Below, one piece after another: positions 14,076 through 21,745 of a stretch of 34,872 bases of DNA. The notes below the pieces were generated by a model that was not told the DNA's origin, ran no database searches, and saw only the letters and a program-made list of their open reading frames with translations. A program made the translations under genes and the position numbers. Each line of letters starts with the position of its first letter. Positions within the stretch are counted from its first letter, which is position 1. Source of the DNA: Kurthia zopfii (GTDB lineage Bacteria > Bacillota > Bacilli > Bacillales_A > Planococcaceae); NCBI RefSeq assembly GCF_003143955.1, contig NZ_QFVS01000033.1:1-34872 (forward strand), in the 5' to 3' direction.

Positions 14076-15107
14076 TTAAAATCTTTTATATCCTGCAAAG
14101 TGAGCTTTCCAATAACTGTTGCCGATATCATCAATTTGAACTTGATCGCCAGAAGCGCTGATCATTTGACCGCCACCGATATAGAAACCAACATGTGAAA
14201 TGCCAGCTTTATACGTGTCTTTGAAGAATACTAAATCACCATATTGAGGTGTTGATACTGAAGTTCCTAATGAATAGTAACCAGCTGCGCTCATGCGACC
14301 GTAGTTGTAACCACCTTGTTTTAGAGCATAGTCGATTAAACCAGAGCAATCGAAACCGCTTGTTGAACTACCGCCGAATACATACGGTACACCGATTTGA
14401 CCTAGAGCAGCTTTCGTTGCGGCAACTAGACCTCCAGAGCCTTGAACAGGTGCTTCAGTCGCTTGCTGCGGTTGTGGTTTTTCTTGAACTGGGTTGCTTG
14501 TTTGTACAACATTCGATGTAGGTGCTTCTTGTGTTGCAGTAGCAGTACCATTTACTTTTAATGATTGGCCAACATAAATGATTGTACTAGTTAAATTGTT
14601 AACTGCCATTAAATTTGAAACTGAAGTGTTGTTAGCAGTTGCGATTTTACCTAGTGTGTCACCTTGTGCAACCGTGTAATTACCATTTGAAACTGTAGTA
14701 GTAGGTTGTGCTGATTCGTTTGAAACTGCTTTTTTAGGAGCAGCTGCACCGCTAATTGTTAAAGTTTGACCTGGATAAATCATCGTTGAGTTTAAATCAT
14801 TTTTATCCATGATCGATTTATATGAAACGCCGTGTTTTGATGCAATTGAGCTTAATGTGTCGCCTGATACAACTTTATATGTATCTTTTGAAATTGACGC
14901 TGTTTTTTGAACTGGAGCTGAAACAGTTGTCGTTGTTTTTGTACTATTATATTGTAATGCTTTGTGCTGTTGTTCTTGTTGATAAGAAGTGTTTACTTTT
15001 TGACCGCTATTCGCCATCGCACTTGCTTGATCTGCTTGACCCACAAATGATGATAATAATAGTGATGACCCGATTGTAATTGATGCAATTAGTGATTTTT
15101 TAGACAT
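14076..15107 (-). CDS. secreted LysM-LysM-NlpC/P60 peptidoglycan endopeptidase
   Basis: The 343-residue protein has a signal peptide (cleavage near ASA-MA, residue 30), two LysM domains at about 77-119 (YKVVSGDTLSSIASKHGVS) and 144-186 (YTVAQGDTLGKIATANNTS), a Pro/Gln/Thr linker, and an NlpC/P60 domain at about 226-343 with catalytic Cys254 (FDCSGLIDYA) and His305 (GISHVGFY). It is expected to be secreted, bind peptidoglycan glycan strands by LysM and cleave D-Glu-diaminopimelate (or equivalent) bonds in stem peptides, like LytE/LytF/CwlS. An AAGGGGA-type ribosome site precedes the ATG, and a promoter lies about 40 bases upstream. Confidence 0.9.
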   Translation of the reverse strand: MSKKSLIASITIGSSLLLSSFVGQADQASAMANSGQKVNTSYQQEQQHKALQYNSTKTTTTVSAPVQKTASISKDTYKVVSGDTLSSIASKHGVSYKSIMDKNDLNSTMIYPGQTLTISGAAAPKKAVSNESAQPTTTVSNGNYTVAQGDTLGKIATANNTSVSNLMAVNNLTSTIIYVGQSLKVNGTATATQEAPTSNVVQTSNPVQEKPQPQQATEAPVQGSGGLVAATKAALGQIGVPYVFGGSSTSGFDCSGLIDYALKQGGYNYGRMSAAGYYSLGTSVSTPQYGDLVFFKDTYKAGISHVGFYIGGGQMISASGDQVQIDDIGNSYWKAHFAGYKRF

Positions 15108-15148
15108 GTATATGATTCCCCTTAATTGTTTTTGTGTTTTTTGAAGCC

Positions 15149-15177
15149 TTATAAAGCATACTATTTCAGTATGACAA
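15149..15177 (-). promoter_or_regulatory. promoter with a palindromic spacer, wall-hydrolase gene
   Basis: On the minus strand TTGTCA (15172-15177) and TTATAA (15149-15154) are 17 bases apart. The spacer contains CATACT/AGTATG arms (15157-15162 and 15168-15173) that could be an operator. Confidence 0.6.
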
Positions 15178-15302
15178 TCTCGTTAAAGGGAGAAATCGAT
15201 TTTGTTACTTATCTTTCAAAAAGGTTAAAAAATAACAAAAATATATCATGTGCAACAGTTATACATGAAAACTAGCAAGAAAATAGGCTTATAGCGAAAG
15301 AG

Positions 15303-15329
15303 TATGACATTTTTAATGAAAATGTCATA
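15303..15329. repeat. perfect 11-bp inverted repeat
   Basis: TATGACATTTT (15303-15313) and AAAATGTCATA (15319-15329) flank a 5-base loop. No T run follows, so it is operator-like or an RNA hairpin rather than a terminator. The AGTATGACA start of its left arm also occurs at the -35 of the wall-hydrolase promoter (15169-15176 region). Confidence 0.6.
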
Positions 15330-15601
15330 AATATCTCATTGATATTAAATCACAAGAAATTAACATTCCAATAAATTGAGTGTTAGTTTTATAAGTCTTT
15401 TCACCTTGAAGAATAATTACCTTTCGTACTATTTTTTTGTGGCTTTATTAAAGAAATGAACTGGGAAAATTCGAGCGAGAAAAATGTCAGTTTGATCAAA
15501 ATGAAAAATAGGAAATCGGGGCGAACAGTAGCTGAAAAAGCATACAAATGCTTATTTAACGTAGAAACATTCAAAATTATAGAGTGGGAAATTTTAAATA
15601 A

Positions 15602-15634
15602 ACGACTTAATTTATTTGATGTAAATTAAGTTGT
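15602..15634. repeat. 13-bp inverted repeat
   Basis: ACGACTTAATTTA and TAAATTAAGTTGT pair over 13 positions with one G-T pair around a 7-base loop. It lies about 135 bases before the calcium-loop protein gene; terminator or regulator site unclear. Confidence 0.5.
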
Positions 15635-15767
15635 AAATGAGATTTTTCGCATGAATATGTTATTAATAGACCCACTGGTATAGTTTATGCGAGTGGTTTT
15701 AAGACGATATAATAGGTGAATATACTAACAGTGGTATATAAATATAAAAACATAAGGAGTGCTTCGC

Positions 15768-16505
15768 ATGAAAAAATTAGTAGCAGGCGGTTTAGCATTA
15801 TCATTACTATTTGCATTTGGAACTTCAGAAGTTGATGCAAAACAGAAATTTGTAGACAAAAATAAAAATGGGATTTCTGACAAATGGGAAAAGAAATATA
15901 AGTTAAAAGGGAAGAAATTAGCGAAACTTGATGCAGATAAAGATGGACTTTCAAACTTCGTTGAATACAAATTAAACTTAAATCCGAAGAAAAAGGATAC
16001 GAATAAAAATGGTAAACCTGATGGCCTAGAAGATTCGGATAAAGATGGATTAACAAATATCGCTGAAGTTGGCATGGGGCTAAAACCATACAAGAAATAC
16101 AGTAAAAACAGTCGTATTGCAGATGGTAATTTGAAAGATGAGAATGGCGTGAAATTCTCTGAAAAAGTATCAGAATTAGAAATTTCTATCGAATCAGGTA
16201 AAAATGAATTCGAATTCGAGTACGAAGTAAAAGACGGTAAAGAGAAAATCAAAGTGAAACAAAAAGGGTTCAATTTAGATAAAGAAGCGATTTCAAAATT
16301 AGTAGTAGATCTTGAAAAAGCGGTAAGTGATCGTCTAACAGAAGATCAAATTTTAGAAATGGTTCAAACAAGATTCGCGTTAACTGGCGCATTTGAAATT
16401 GAAGTTGAATTAGAATATGCGAATGGCGATGAGTTTGAATTCGAAAAAGAAGTTGATTTAGATGATGATCAAGGTTCTGAAGATGACGAGCAAGACGAAG
16501 ATTAA
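15768..16505 (+). CDS. secreted calcium-loop (thrombospondin type-3-like) repeat protein
   Basis: The start is ATG 15768, eight bases after AAGGAG. The 245-residue product has a signal peptide ending near VDA-KQ (residue 24). Residues about 28-105 carry successive D-x-D/N-x-D-G-hydrophobic loops (DKNKNGISD, DADKDGLSN, DTNKNGKPDG, DSDKDGLTN), the signature of calcium-binding thrombospondin type-3/dockerin-like repeats. A mixed charged domain follows, including a Glu/Phe-rich strand region (NEFEFEYEVKDG), and the last 20 residues are almost all Asp/Glu. There is no LPXTG anchor. A secreted or wall-associated calcium-binding role is inferred; function is unknown. Confidence 0.75.
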   Translation: MKKLVAGGLALSLLFAFGTSEVDAKQKFVDKNKNGISDKWEKKYKLKGKKLAKLDADKDGLSNFVEYKLNLNPKKKDTNKNGKPDGLEDSDKDGLTNIAEVGMGLKPYKKYSKNSRIADGNLKDENGVKFSEKVSELEISIESGKNEFEFEYEVKDGKEKIKVKQKGFNLDKEAISKLVVDLEKAVSDRLTEDQILEMVQTRFALTGAFEIEVELEYANGDEFEFEKEVDLDDDQGSEDDEQDED

Positions 16506-16518
16506 TCGTTGAAAAGGA

Positions 16519-16547
16519 GAGTGTAGCATTTGCTGCACTCTTTTTTT
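16519..16547 (+). terminator. rho-independent terminator
   Basis: GAGTGTAGCA and TGCTGCACTC (one G-T pair) flank a short loop and are followed by seven T. Confidence 0.9.
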
Positions 16548-16606
16548 GTATTGTCAGAATATTTCTAACTGTACTATTATTTATTCTTTGTTTGTATAAC
16601 AGACTT

Positions 16607-16620
16607 TGAAAACGTTCTCA
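16607..16620. promoter_or_regulatory. CcpA cre-like operator
   Basis: TGAAAACGTTCTCA fits the cre consensus TGWAANCGNTNWCA at every position. It lies about 130 bases upstream of the TATAAT (16747-16752) of the 59-residue gene and 60 bases after the previous terminator. CcpA control is inferred. Confidence 0.55.
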
Positions 16621-16777
16621 TGAAGAATAATCGTCTTTACTTCAAATATTAGACACATATACGTACGTAAATAAGCAAAATAGGTAGATTATTGGAAGTA
16701 GATGGCTTATGATAGATATAGATAAAGAAAAGGTACGAACAACTATTATAATACAGTTAAAAAGAGGAGTATAACAG

Positions 16778-16957
16778 ATGACAAAAGAAATCATTAACTT
16801 CGTAGAGAAGATTCAAGGACAATTAATGTTCGATTTAGCAGAAGGTAACGAATCAAACTTAGAAATGATCGCGAATAATTTAATCGCTCGACATAAAAAT
16901 GATACACGCAATATTTGCCAAGCATATGAAGTTGTTAAACATTCATTAATCGGTTAA
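16778..16957 (+). CDS. 59-residue conserved-looking small protein
   Basis: ATG 16778 follows GAGGAG (16764-16769) and the frame ends at TAA 16955-16957. The product begins MTKEIINFVEKIQGQLMFDL, is wholly helical by composition, acidic in the middle and soluble, with one cysteine. A TATAAT at 16747-16752 and a strong terminator frame it as its own transcript. Codon use resembles its neighbours. No family recognised. A small regulatory or adaptor protein is possible, but that is a guess. Confidence 0.75.
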   Translation: MTKEIINFVEKIQGQLMFDLAEGNESNLEMIANNLIARHKNDTRNICQAYEVVKHSLIG

Positions 16958-16965
16958 TTAGGAGA

Positions 16966-17008
16966 AAAGCATGAATTGTTCAGGAATGAATGATTTCATG
17001 CTTTTTTT
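16966..17008 (+). terminator. rho-independent terminator
   Basis: AAAGCATGAA and TTCATGCTTT form a perfect 10-bp stem with an extended loop, followed by seven T. Confidence 0.85.
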
Positions 17009-17070
17009 CTGTTTTCGGCGTAATTTGTATAGTAACATAGGAAGTAATCAAATGATTTGAAGGTGAGAAA

Positions 17071-17805
17071 ATGCCAGCTTTAACACCAGAGCAAGTATTA
17101 ACATTAGATTCATATAGTATTTATACAGTGGAACCCAAAAGATCACTATTTACGCTTGAACGAATTCGCAAAGAATTTTTCCAAGATGAACTAGGCGATC
17201 TTATGCAAGGTATTACAGATGCGCCATCGAAAACAGCCGCGATCTCACATTTCTCGAAAAGATATGGTCAATTTATAGCGATGCAGTTTTATATGTTAAC
17301 TGCGTTTGACGAAATTTGGGATGGTCATGAGCGAAATTTACAATTTGATGCGACAGAGGAGTATGGTCATTTCACAGTTTGTCTATTCGCAAACCCGAAT
17401 GATTGGCGCTATGTTGAAGAAGATGAAAGAAGTTATGTTATTTCGACGATTTTATTCAAGCAATGTTTTGAAATCATCCAATGTTTAAGAAATACAACGG
17501 CGATTTCTCCGAAGATGATGTGGGAAAATATTTTCGTACATATCGTAAATGTCTATGCGAAATTGATGGAGAATCCCCAATTAGCGGATAGAGCAATGGA
17601 TGATTTAGAATTATTGGAAGATCCGGCAATTTGGAGTCGTTTTGCAAAAACATCACTTTTCTACGATTATTCAGAAGGTAGAGCGCCGGCAGCACTTGTT
17701 AATCAGCCAATTCGAAAAAGCTGTTGCCAATCTAAGGATATTCCTGGATTAACAGAATGTAGTTACTGCCCATTAATAAAAATGGAGGAAAAAAATAATG
17801 ATTAG
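17071..17805 (+). CDS. FhuF-like siderophore-iron reductase, 2Fe-2S protein
   Basis: The 244-residue protein has the C-terminal cysteine motif of the FhuF family, C-C-x10-C-x2-C (Cys218, Cys219, Cys230, Cys233 in RKSCCQSKDIPGLTECSYCP), which holds a 2Fe-2S cluster. The helical body before it (LTPEQVLTLDSYSIY and following) is of the length usual for the family. FhuF proteins reduce ferric siderophores in the cytosol to release iron. The gene overlaps the GNAT gene by 8 bases and thus heads a three-gene unit. No siderophore transporter is adjacent, and I saw no convincing Fur box in the 60 bases upstream. Confidence 0.75.
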   Translation: MPALTPEQVLTLDSYSIYTVEPKRSLFTLERIRKEFFQDELGDLMQGITDAPSKTAAISHFSKRYGQFIAMQFYMLTAFDEIWDGHERNLQFDATEEYGHFTVCLFANPNDWRYVEEDERSYVISTILFKQCFEIIQCLRNTTAISPKMMWENIFVHIVNVYAKLMENPQLADRAMDDLELLEDPAIWSRFAKTSLFYDYSEGRAPAALVNQPIRKSCCQSKDIPGLTECSYCPLIKMEEKNND

Positions 17806-18313
17806 ACAAGAGAAAGCCAGTCAATTTGAACAAATTGCTTCTGTTATTGAAAAAGCATTTGCAAATGAAGAAATGAGTGACCATAAAGAACATCTACTAG
17901 TGGAAAAATTAAGACAAGATCCAGCATATATACCTGAACTAGCATTAGTTTATTTGGAAAATAATGAAGTAATTGGCCATATTTTTTACTCAGAAGCGTT
18001 CATCGGTGACCACCCCGTTTTAGCGTTGGCACCGGTGTCGGTATCACCCGAACACCAAGGTAAGGGTATTGGCACGCAGTTGATCGAAGCTTCACTGGAA
18101 AGAGCGAAATGGAGTGGTTTTTCTGCAATTGTACTATTAGGTCATGCACAGTTTTATCCTCGATTTGGTTTCGAAAAAGCGAGTCAATACAATATTTCTG
18201 CGCCTTTTGATGTGCCAGATGAAAACTTCATGGTACTGCCTTTATATAAAGGTTCTCTACAAGGAATTGAGGGCACAGTCCAATATGCACCGCCATTTCG
18301 TGAGGGGGAATAG
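17798..18313 (+). CDS. GNAT family N-acetyltransferase
   Basis: The 171-residue protein carries the GNAT acetyl-CoA site (VSVSPEHQGKGIGTQLIEASL at about 80-100, with the Q/R-x-x-G-x-G/A loop QGKGIG), the preceding substrate strand, and a C-terminal FYPRFGFEKAS motif common to YhbS-like enzymes. It is predicted to transfer an acetyl group from acetyl-CoA to an unknown amine. The start codon overlaps the end of the FhuF-like gene, with AGGAG inside that gene. The next gene begins 3 bases after its stop. Confidence 0.85.
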   Translation: MIRQEKASQFEQIASVIEKAFANEEMSDHKEHLLVEKLRQDPAYIPELALVYLENNEVIGHIFYSEAFIGDHPVLALAPVSVSPEHQGKGIGTQLIEASLERAKWSGFSAIVLLGHAQFYPRFGFEKASQYNISAPFDVPDENFMVLPLYKGSLQGIEGTVQYAPPFREGE

Positions 18314-18316
18314 CAT

Positions 18317-19264
18317 TTGTTAAAAGACTTTTTCCCAACTTCATTGGCATCAGATGTGACAATTGTTGAAAAGCTAATCAAAAAGCAGCGATTTCTTAGG
18401 AAGAAATTAGATATTTCCCCGACTACTACTGAATATAAAGTAGGGGCTGAAATAATCTCGATTCCAACACGAATTTATTTTGATGAAATGGCAGAAGTGA
18501 ATTTTCGCACATTAACGAAGCAGCAACAGTTAATCGCAATCTGTCTGTACACGCGGCATCAAGACGGTTTTATTCGTGAGAAATATGTTAGAAAATTATT
18601 ATCGTTGATTTATGAGGATTGGTGCATGTCGTATATTTTTTCGTTAAGTAGGGAGTATGTTGTAGAAATCGTCCAAGTCATATATGATGAGCTTTCCGCA
18701 ACAGATTCGGAGAAATTTGCACAATTTTGTGCTGAAAATCCAGTTGAATTTGAAAAAGGCTACGCTCAAATGACAAGTTATTGGAATGAATACGAACGTC
18801 GAGAACAGCCGGCTTTTAAAAACTATGTAGGTACGAAATTATATCGACAAATTTTTAAATATAATCGCTCATATGCTCGAATTGCCTATCAACGAAGTGC
18901 GCAATCCGCAATCAAAAAAGTCCGTACACAAATGGAATTTGATTATTATTTGCAGTACATCGAGAAAAAAGATATTCGAATCAATGGTGAGCAATGTCGT
19001 ACTTCCGAGCAACTTTTTGAAACATTTAGAAAAGCTTTAAAACAGCCAAAAGGTACGATCAATGACTGGCGTAGTTTTGAAAATGCACTCGAACAACATC
19101 TTGCTAAAGTGAGTGATCAACAAATGACTGTTTTTATTGATCATTTTGATTCGATTTCGGAAAATGAAGATTTTGAAAAGTCATTACGAAAAATTAAAAT
19201 AACTTCGCAAAAACAAGAACGGCATTTATCAATCATCGCTTTGAGTAAAACTACTGCAATTTAA
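18317..19264 (+). CDS. unknown helical protein with a possible C-terminal barstar-like domain
   Basis: The 315-residue soluble protein starts at TTG 18317, three bases after the GNAT gene stop, behind a GAGGGGGAATAG site. Residues 1-210 are mostly helical, with many Tyr, Arg and Lys, and match no family I know. Residues about 219-290 (IRINGEQCRTSEQLFETFRK, then a Pro-Lys-Gly and a Trp-Arg-Ser-Phe-Glu-Asn-Ala-Leu segment, then the strand MTVFIDHFDSI) resemble barstar, which has a strand-NG-helix-P-xx-N-W/L-DAL pattern. The resemblance is modest and needs a profile search. It closes the three-gene unit, with a terminator overlapping its stop. Confidence 0.55.
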   Translation: MLKDFFPTSLASDVTIVEKLIKKQRFLRKKLDISPTTTEYKVGAEIISIPTRIYFDEMAEVNFRTLTKQQQLIAICLYTRHQDGFIREKYVRKLLSLIYEDWCMSYIFSLSREYVVEIVQVIYDELSATDSEKFAQFCAENPVEFEKGYAQMTSYWNEYERREQPAFKNYVGTKLYRQIFKYNRSYARIAYQRSAQSAIKKVRTQMEFDYYLQYIEKKDIRINGEQCRTSEQLFETFRKALKQPKGTINDWRSFENALEQHLAKVSDQQMTVFIDHFDSISENEDFEKSLRKIKITSQKQERHLSIIALSKTTAI

Positions 19265-19280
19265 TGCGGTAGTTTTTATT
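19247..19280 (+). terminator. rho-independent terminator overlapping the stop codon
   Basis: AAAACTACTGCA and TGCGGTAGTTTT pair (with one mismatch or wobble), followed by a T run; the stop codon lies in the loop. Confidence 0.85.
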
Positions 19281-19339
19281 TACTTAAAAAGTGATAAAAG
19301 TAAAAAAATGGGTATAATAGAACTTAAGGAGTGATCACT

Positions 19340-19513
19340 ATGAAAAGATTTTATTTTATCAATACGACATTAGTTCTTTTATTCACCGCGAGCATTACGT
19401 TCTGGTATGTTACTGAAAATAAAGTGCAAGGTATTACAGTTGTCATCATTGCAGCAGTTATTCTTTCCATCATCTCCACCATCAACTATAAAAAAAATTA
19501 TGCTTCAAAATAA
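19340..19513 (+). CDS. small two-span membrane protein
   Basis: ATG 19340 lies eight bases after AAGGAG (19326-19331); the in-frame GTG at 19331 overlaps that site. The 57 residues contain two hydrophobic helices (about 5-24 and 30-48) joined by a short polar turn, with a basic C-terminus (NYKKNYASK). A TATAAT at 19313-19318 region precedes it. No family recognised. Confidence 0.6.
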   Translation: MKRFYFINTTLVLLFTASITFWYVTENKVQGITVVIIAAVILSIISTINYKKNYASK

Positions 19514-19542
19514 AAGAATAGTAAGTATTTTCAGATAATTCA

Positions 19543-19571
19543 TTGACTTTCTAAAATTAGTGCGGTATTAT
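19543..19571 (+). promoter_or_regulatory. sigma-A promoter of the leuA leader
   Basis: TTGACT (19543-19548) and TATTAT (19566-19571) are 17 bases apart, directly upstream of the T-box leader. Confidence 0.8.
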
Positions 19572-19589
19572 TCTAAACAATCAGATAAT

Positions 19590-19857
19590 TATAAAAGCTG
19601 AGATTGAGAGTAGTAGGGAATGTATTCATCTATAGAGAGCTAATGGTTGGTGGAAATTAGCGTTGGAACTTCTTGAACTAGCTCATGAGCATTTAGCCCG
19701 AAATTAAGTAGGGTTATACGGAAGCCTCCGTTAACAGGTAGAAGGTGTTCAAGCCTTGAAAAGTGGGATGTTTTTGGCATCCAATTAGAGTGGTACCGCG
19801 AGTAAAGCCTCGTCTCTAAGTAATCTGCGGATTATTTAGAGATGGGGCTTTTTATAT
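19590..19857 (+). ncRNA. T-box leader, leucine-specific, controlling leuA
   Basis: The diagnostic AGAGTGGTACCGCG T-box is at 19787-19800, followed by a terminator (AAAGCCTCGTCTCTAA and its partner TTAGAGATGGGGCTTT, to 19857). Stem I has an AGTA/GAA loop-E pair. The triplet after the second GAA is CTA (19678-19680) and that after the first is CTT (19669-19671); both are leucine codons, and I favour CTA because of the GCTC/GAG helix that follows. Uncharged tRNA-Leu would bind this codon and the T-box bulge and allow read-through into leuA. Confidence 0.92.
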
Positions 19858-19881
19858 TAAATGGAAAGAGGGAGAATGATT

Positions 19882-21456
19882 ATGTCTAAGAAAATTTGGT
19901 TATTTGATACAACATTACGTGATGGAGAGCAAGTGCCGGGAGCGAAATTAAATTTATATGAGAAATTAGAAGTTGCGCATCAATTAAAAAAACTGCAAGT
20001 AGATATTATTGAAGCGGGATTCCCTGCCTCATCTGAAGGTGATTTTAACGCTGTAAAACAAATCGCTCAAAAAGTCGGAAATACGGATGATCTTATGATT
20101 ACGGCACTTGCGAGAGCTGTGAAATCCGATATTGACGCAGTTTACGAATCGGTAAAATATGCGGAAAATCCGATGATTCATATGGTACTTGGAACTTCTG
20201 ATATTCATGTTGAGAAGAAATTCTCGAAATCAAAAGACCAAATTTTACAAATCGGCATAGATGCGGTGAAATATGCGAAAACATTAATGCCACAAGTTCA
20301 ATATTCTACGGAAGATGCTTCACGTTCGGATTTTGAATACTTATGGAAAACAATCGAAGCGGTTATGAAAGCTGGCGCGACAATGATTAATGTACCAGAT
20401 ACAGTAGGTTATGCTGTGCCTGAAGAATTCGGTGAGATGATTGCGAAGCTAAATGATCGCATGAAAAACTTGGACGATTCAGTGTTACTAAGTGTGCATT
20501 GCCATAATGATTTAGGAATGGCGACTGCCAACACGCTTGCCGCAATTAAAAATGGTGCGGATAAAGTTGAATGTACAATTAACGGAATTGGCGAGCGCGC
20601 AGGGAATGCGGCACTTGAAGAAGTCGTGATGGCATTATCAACTCGCTCAAACTATTTTGATGCACATACTCGAGTCAATAAAAAGGAAATCATGAATACA
20701 TCGCGCATCGTTTCAAGTCTAATGGGGATTGATGTGCAAGTGAATAAAGCAATCACGGGTGATAATGCATTTGCTCACTCATCAGGTATTCACCAAGATG
20801 GACTTCTAAAATCTCGTGACGCGTATGAAATTGTGAGTCCGACTGAAGTGGGCCTTGATGATATGGAATTAGTATTAACAGCTCGTTCTGGTCGTCATGC
20901 GGTGAAAAATGCGCTTGAAAGCCTATCACTAAACAATCTTTCTGCTGAGCAATTTGAAGAAGTGTTTGAAGATTTCTTAAAACTAGCTGATACGAAAAAA
21001 GAAGTATATAACCATGATTTATTCATTTTAGTTGAAAATTACTTCAAGAAATCGAAGGAAGCGGCGGATGTGGAACTGCATAGTGACCAATTCTACCATT
21101 TAGAAGATATTCAAGTAATTTCGAATCAGATTTTCCCATCTGCAAGTGTTAAAGTCCGTAAAGGTGAGGAAGTGTTCAAAGCTGCAACAGTTGGCTCGGG
21201 TTCAATTGATGCGCTTTACTCGGCATTGCAAGAAGTGACGGAATTCGAAGTGAAACTATTAGAGTATAAAATTTCAAGTGTCACTCGTGGTAAAGAAGCA
21301 ATTGGTAAAGTGAAGTTGCAAGTAGAATATAATGGTGAAAAATATATTGCGAAAGCATCTGATACCGATGTCATTAAAGCGAGTGCGCTAGCATATATTA
21401 ACGCCATCAATACGATTGTCGTCGATCAATTCTTAAATATTCCAGTTCCTTCATAA
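19882..21456 (+). CDS. leuA: 2-isopropylmalate synthase
   Basis: The first committed step of leucine synthesis: condenses acetyl-CoA with 2-oxoisovalerate. The start is ATG 19882 (GAGGGAG 19868-19874, 7-base gap); the ATGs at 19861 and 19876 are less well placed. The 524-residue protein has the DRE-TIM catalytic domain opening ([14 protein letters not shown]), the metal ligands in [10 protein letters not shown] and the G-x-G-E-R-A-GNA motif, and a C-terminal LeuA dimer regulatory domain (from about 390) that senses leucine in the family. It reads DGEQVPG where many bacterial LeuA have DGEQSPG. No leuB, leuC or leuD follows; it is alone behind its T-box. Confidence 0.92.
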   Translation: MSKKIWLFDTTLRDGEQVPGAKLNLYEKLEVAHQLKKLQVDIIEAGFPASSEGDFNAVKQIAQKVGNTDDLMITALARAVKSDIDAVYESVKYAENPMIHMVLGTSDIHVEKKFSKSKDQILQIGIDAVKYAKTLMPQVQYSTEDASRSDFEYLWKTIEAVMKAGATMINVPDTVGYAVPEEFGEMIAKLNDRMKNLDDSVLLSVHCHNDLGMATANTLAAIKNGADKVECTINGIGERAGNAALEEVVMALSTRSNYFDAHTRVNKKEIMNTSRIVSSLMGIDVQVNKAITGDNAFAHSSGIHQDGLLKSRDAYEIVSPTEVGLDDMELVLTARSGRHAVKNALESLSLNNLSAEQFEEVFEDFLKLADTKKEVYNHDLFILVENYFKKSKEAADVELHSDQFYHLEDIQVISNQIFPSASVKVRKGEEVFKAATVGSGSIDALYSALQEVTEFEVKLLEYKISSVTRGKEAIGKVKLQVEYNGEKYIAKASDTDVIKASALAYINAINTIVVDQFLNIPVPS

Positions 21457-21465
21457 TTAGGGAGC

Positions 21466-21494
21466 TTGACTTTAATGGCGATATACTCCATGAT
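21466..21494 (+). promoter_or_regulatory. likely promoter of the TPP-riboswitch transcript
   Basis: TTGACT (21466-21471), 17 bases, CATGAT (21489-21494). A perfect 9-bp hairpin GTGTATGTA/TACATACAC (21495-21520) follows, at the 5' end of the predicted RNA, before the riboswitch. Confidence 0.5.
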
Positions 21495-21530
21495 GTGTAT
21501 GTAAGAAAAAATACATACACAAACATTCAC

Positions 21531-21618
21531 TACTAGGGGTGCCGAAGTAATTTGGCTGAGAGAGCATGCGCTTAACCCTCTAACTTGATGCAGTTCGCAC
21601 TGTCGTAAGGAAGAAGTG
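21531..21618 (+). ncRNA. TPP (thiamine pyrophosphate) riboswitch
   Basis: The conserved THI elements occur in order: AGGGGTGC near 21535, GGCTGAGA at about 21553, ACCCT at about 21575, CTTGATGCAGTTCGCACTG at about 21584-21602 and CGTAAGGAAG to 21614. The P3 region is short. It lies upstream of a terminator and tenA. TPP binding is expected to promote termination. Confidence 0.95.
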
Positions 21619-21651
21619 ACAAGTATATTTATGCCTCATGCGTAAAATTTC

Positions 21652-21712
21652 AGGGATGTCCCTATACTTATCTCTTTCTTTTGAAGATATAAGTTTAGGA
21701 CATCTCTTTTTG
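21652..21712 (+). terminator. riboswitch-controlled terminator before tenA
   Basis: GGGATGTCCCTATACTTATC pairs with GATATAAGTTTAGGACATC (two mismatches), followed by T residues. It is the expression platform between the TPP aptamer and tenA. Confidence 0.85.
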
Positions 21713-21745
21713 TTTCCTTCGTGTTTGTGGGACAGGAGAATAGAA

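Larger units (their letters stand above)
15178..15767. other. 590-base gene-free region between divergent surface-protein genes
   Basis: No plausible coding sequence. It holds several perfect inverted repeats (listed separately), a short AAGCAT/ATGCTT pair at 15538-15553, a TATAAT at 15708-15713 that could serve the downstream gene with a weak -35, and AAGGAG at 15754-15759 as ribosome site for the gene at 15768. Confidence 0.6.

Noticed and set aside
14249-15079. Plus-strand frames within the LysM-NlpC/P60 gene
   Set aside because: Antisense shadows of repetitive coding sequence; the minus-strand gene has signal peptide, domains, promoter and terminator.
17011-17070. Fur box before the FhuF-like gene
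   Set aside because: The AGTAATCAAATGATTTG stretch fits the 19-base consensus too poorly to call.
21638-21745. Upstream in-frame extension of tenA
   Set aside because: It translates the riboswitch terminator; the AGGAG-preceded ATG at 21746 starts the family-conserved protein.
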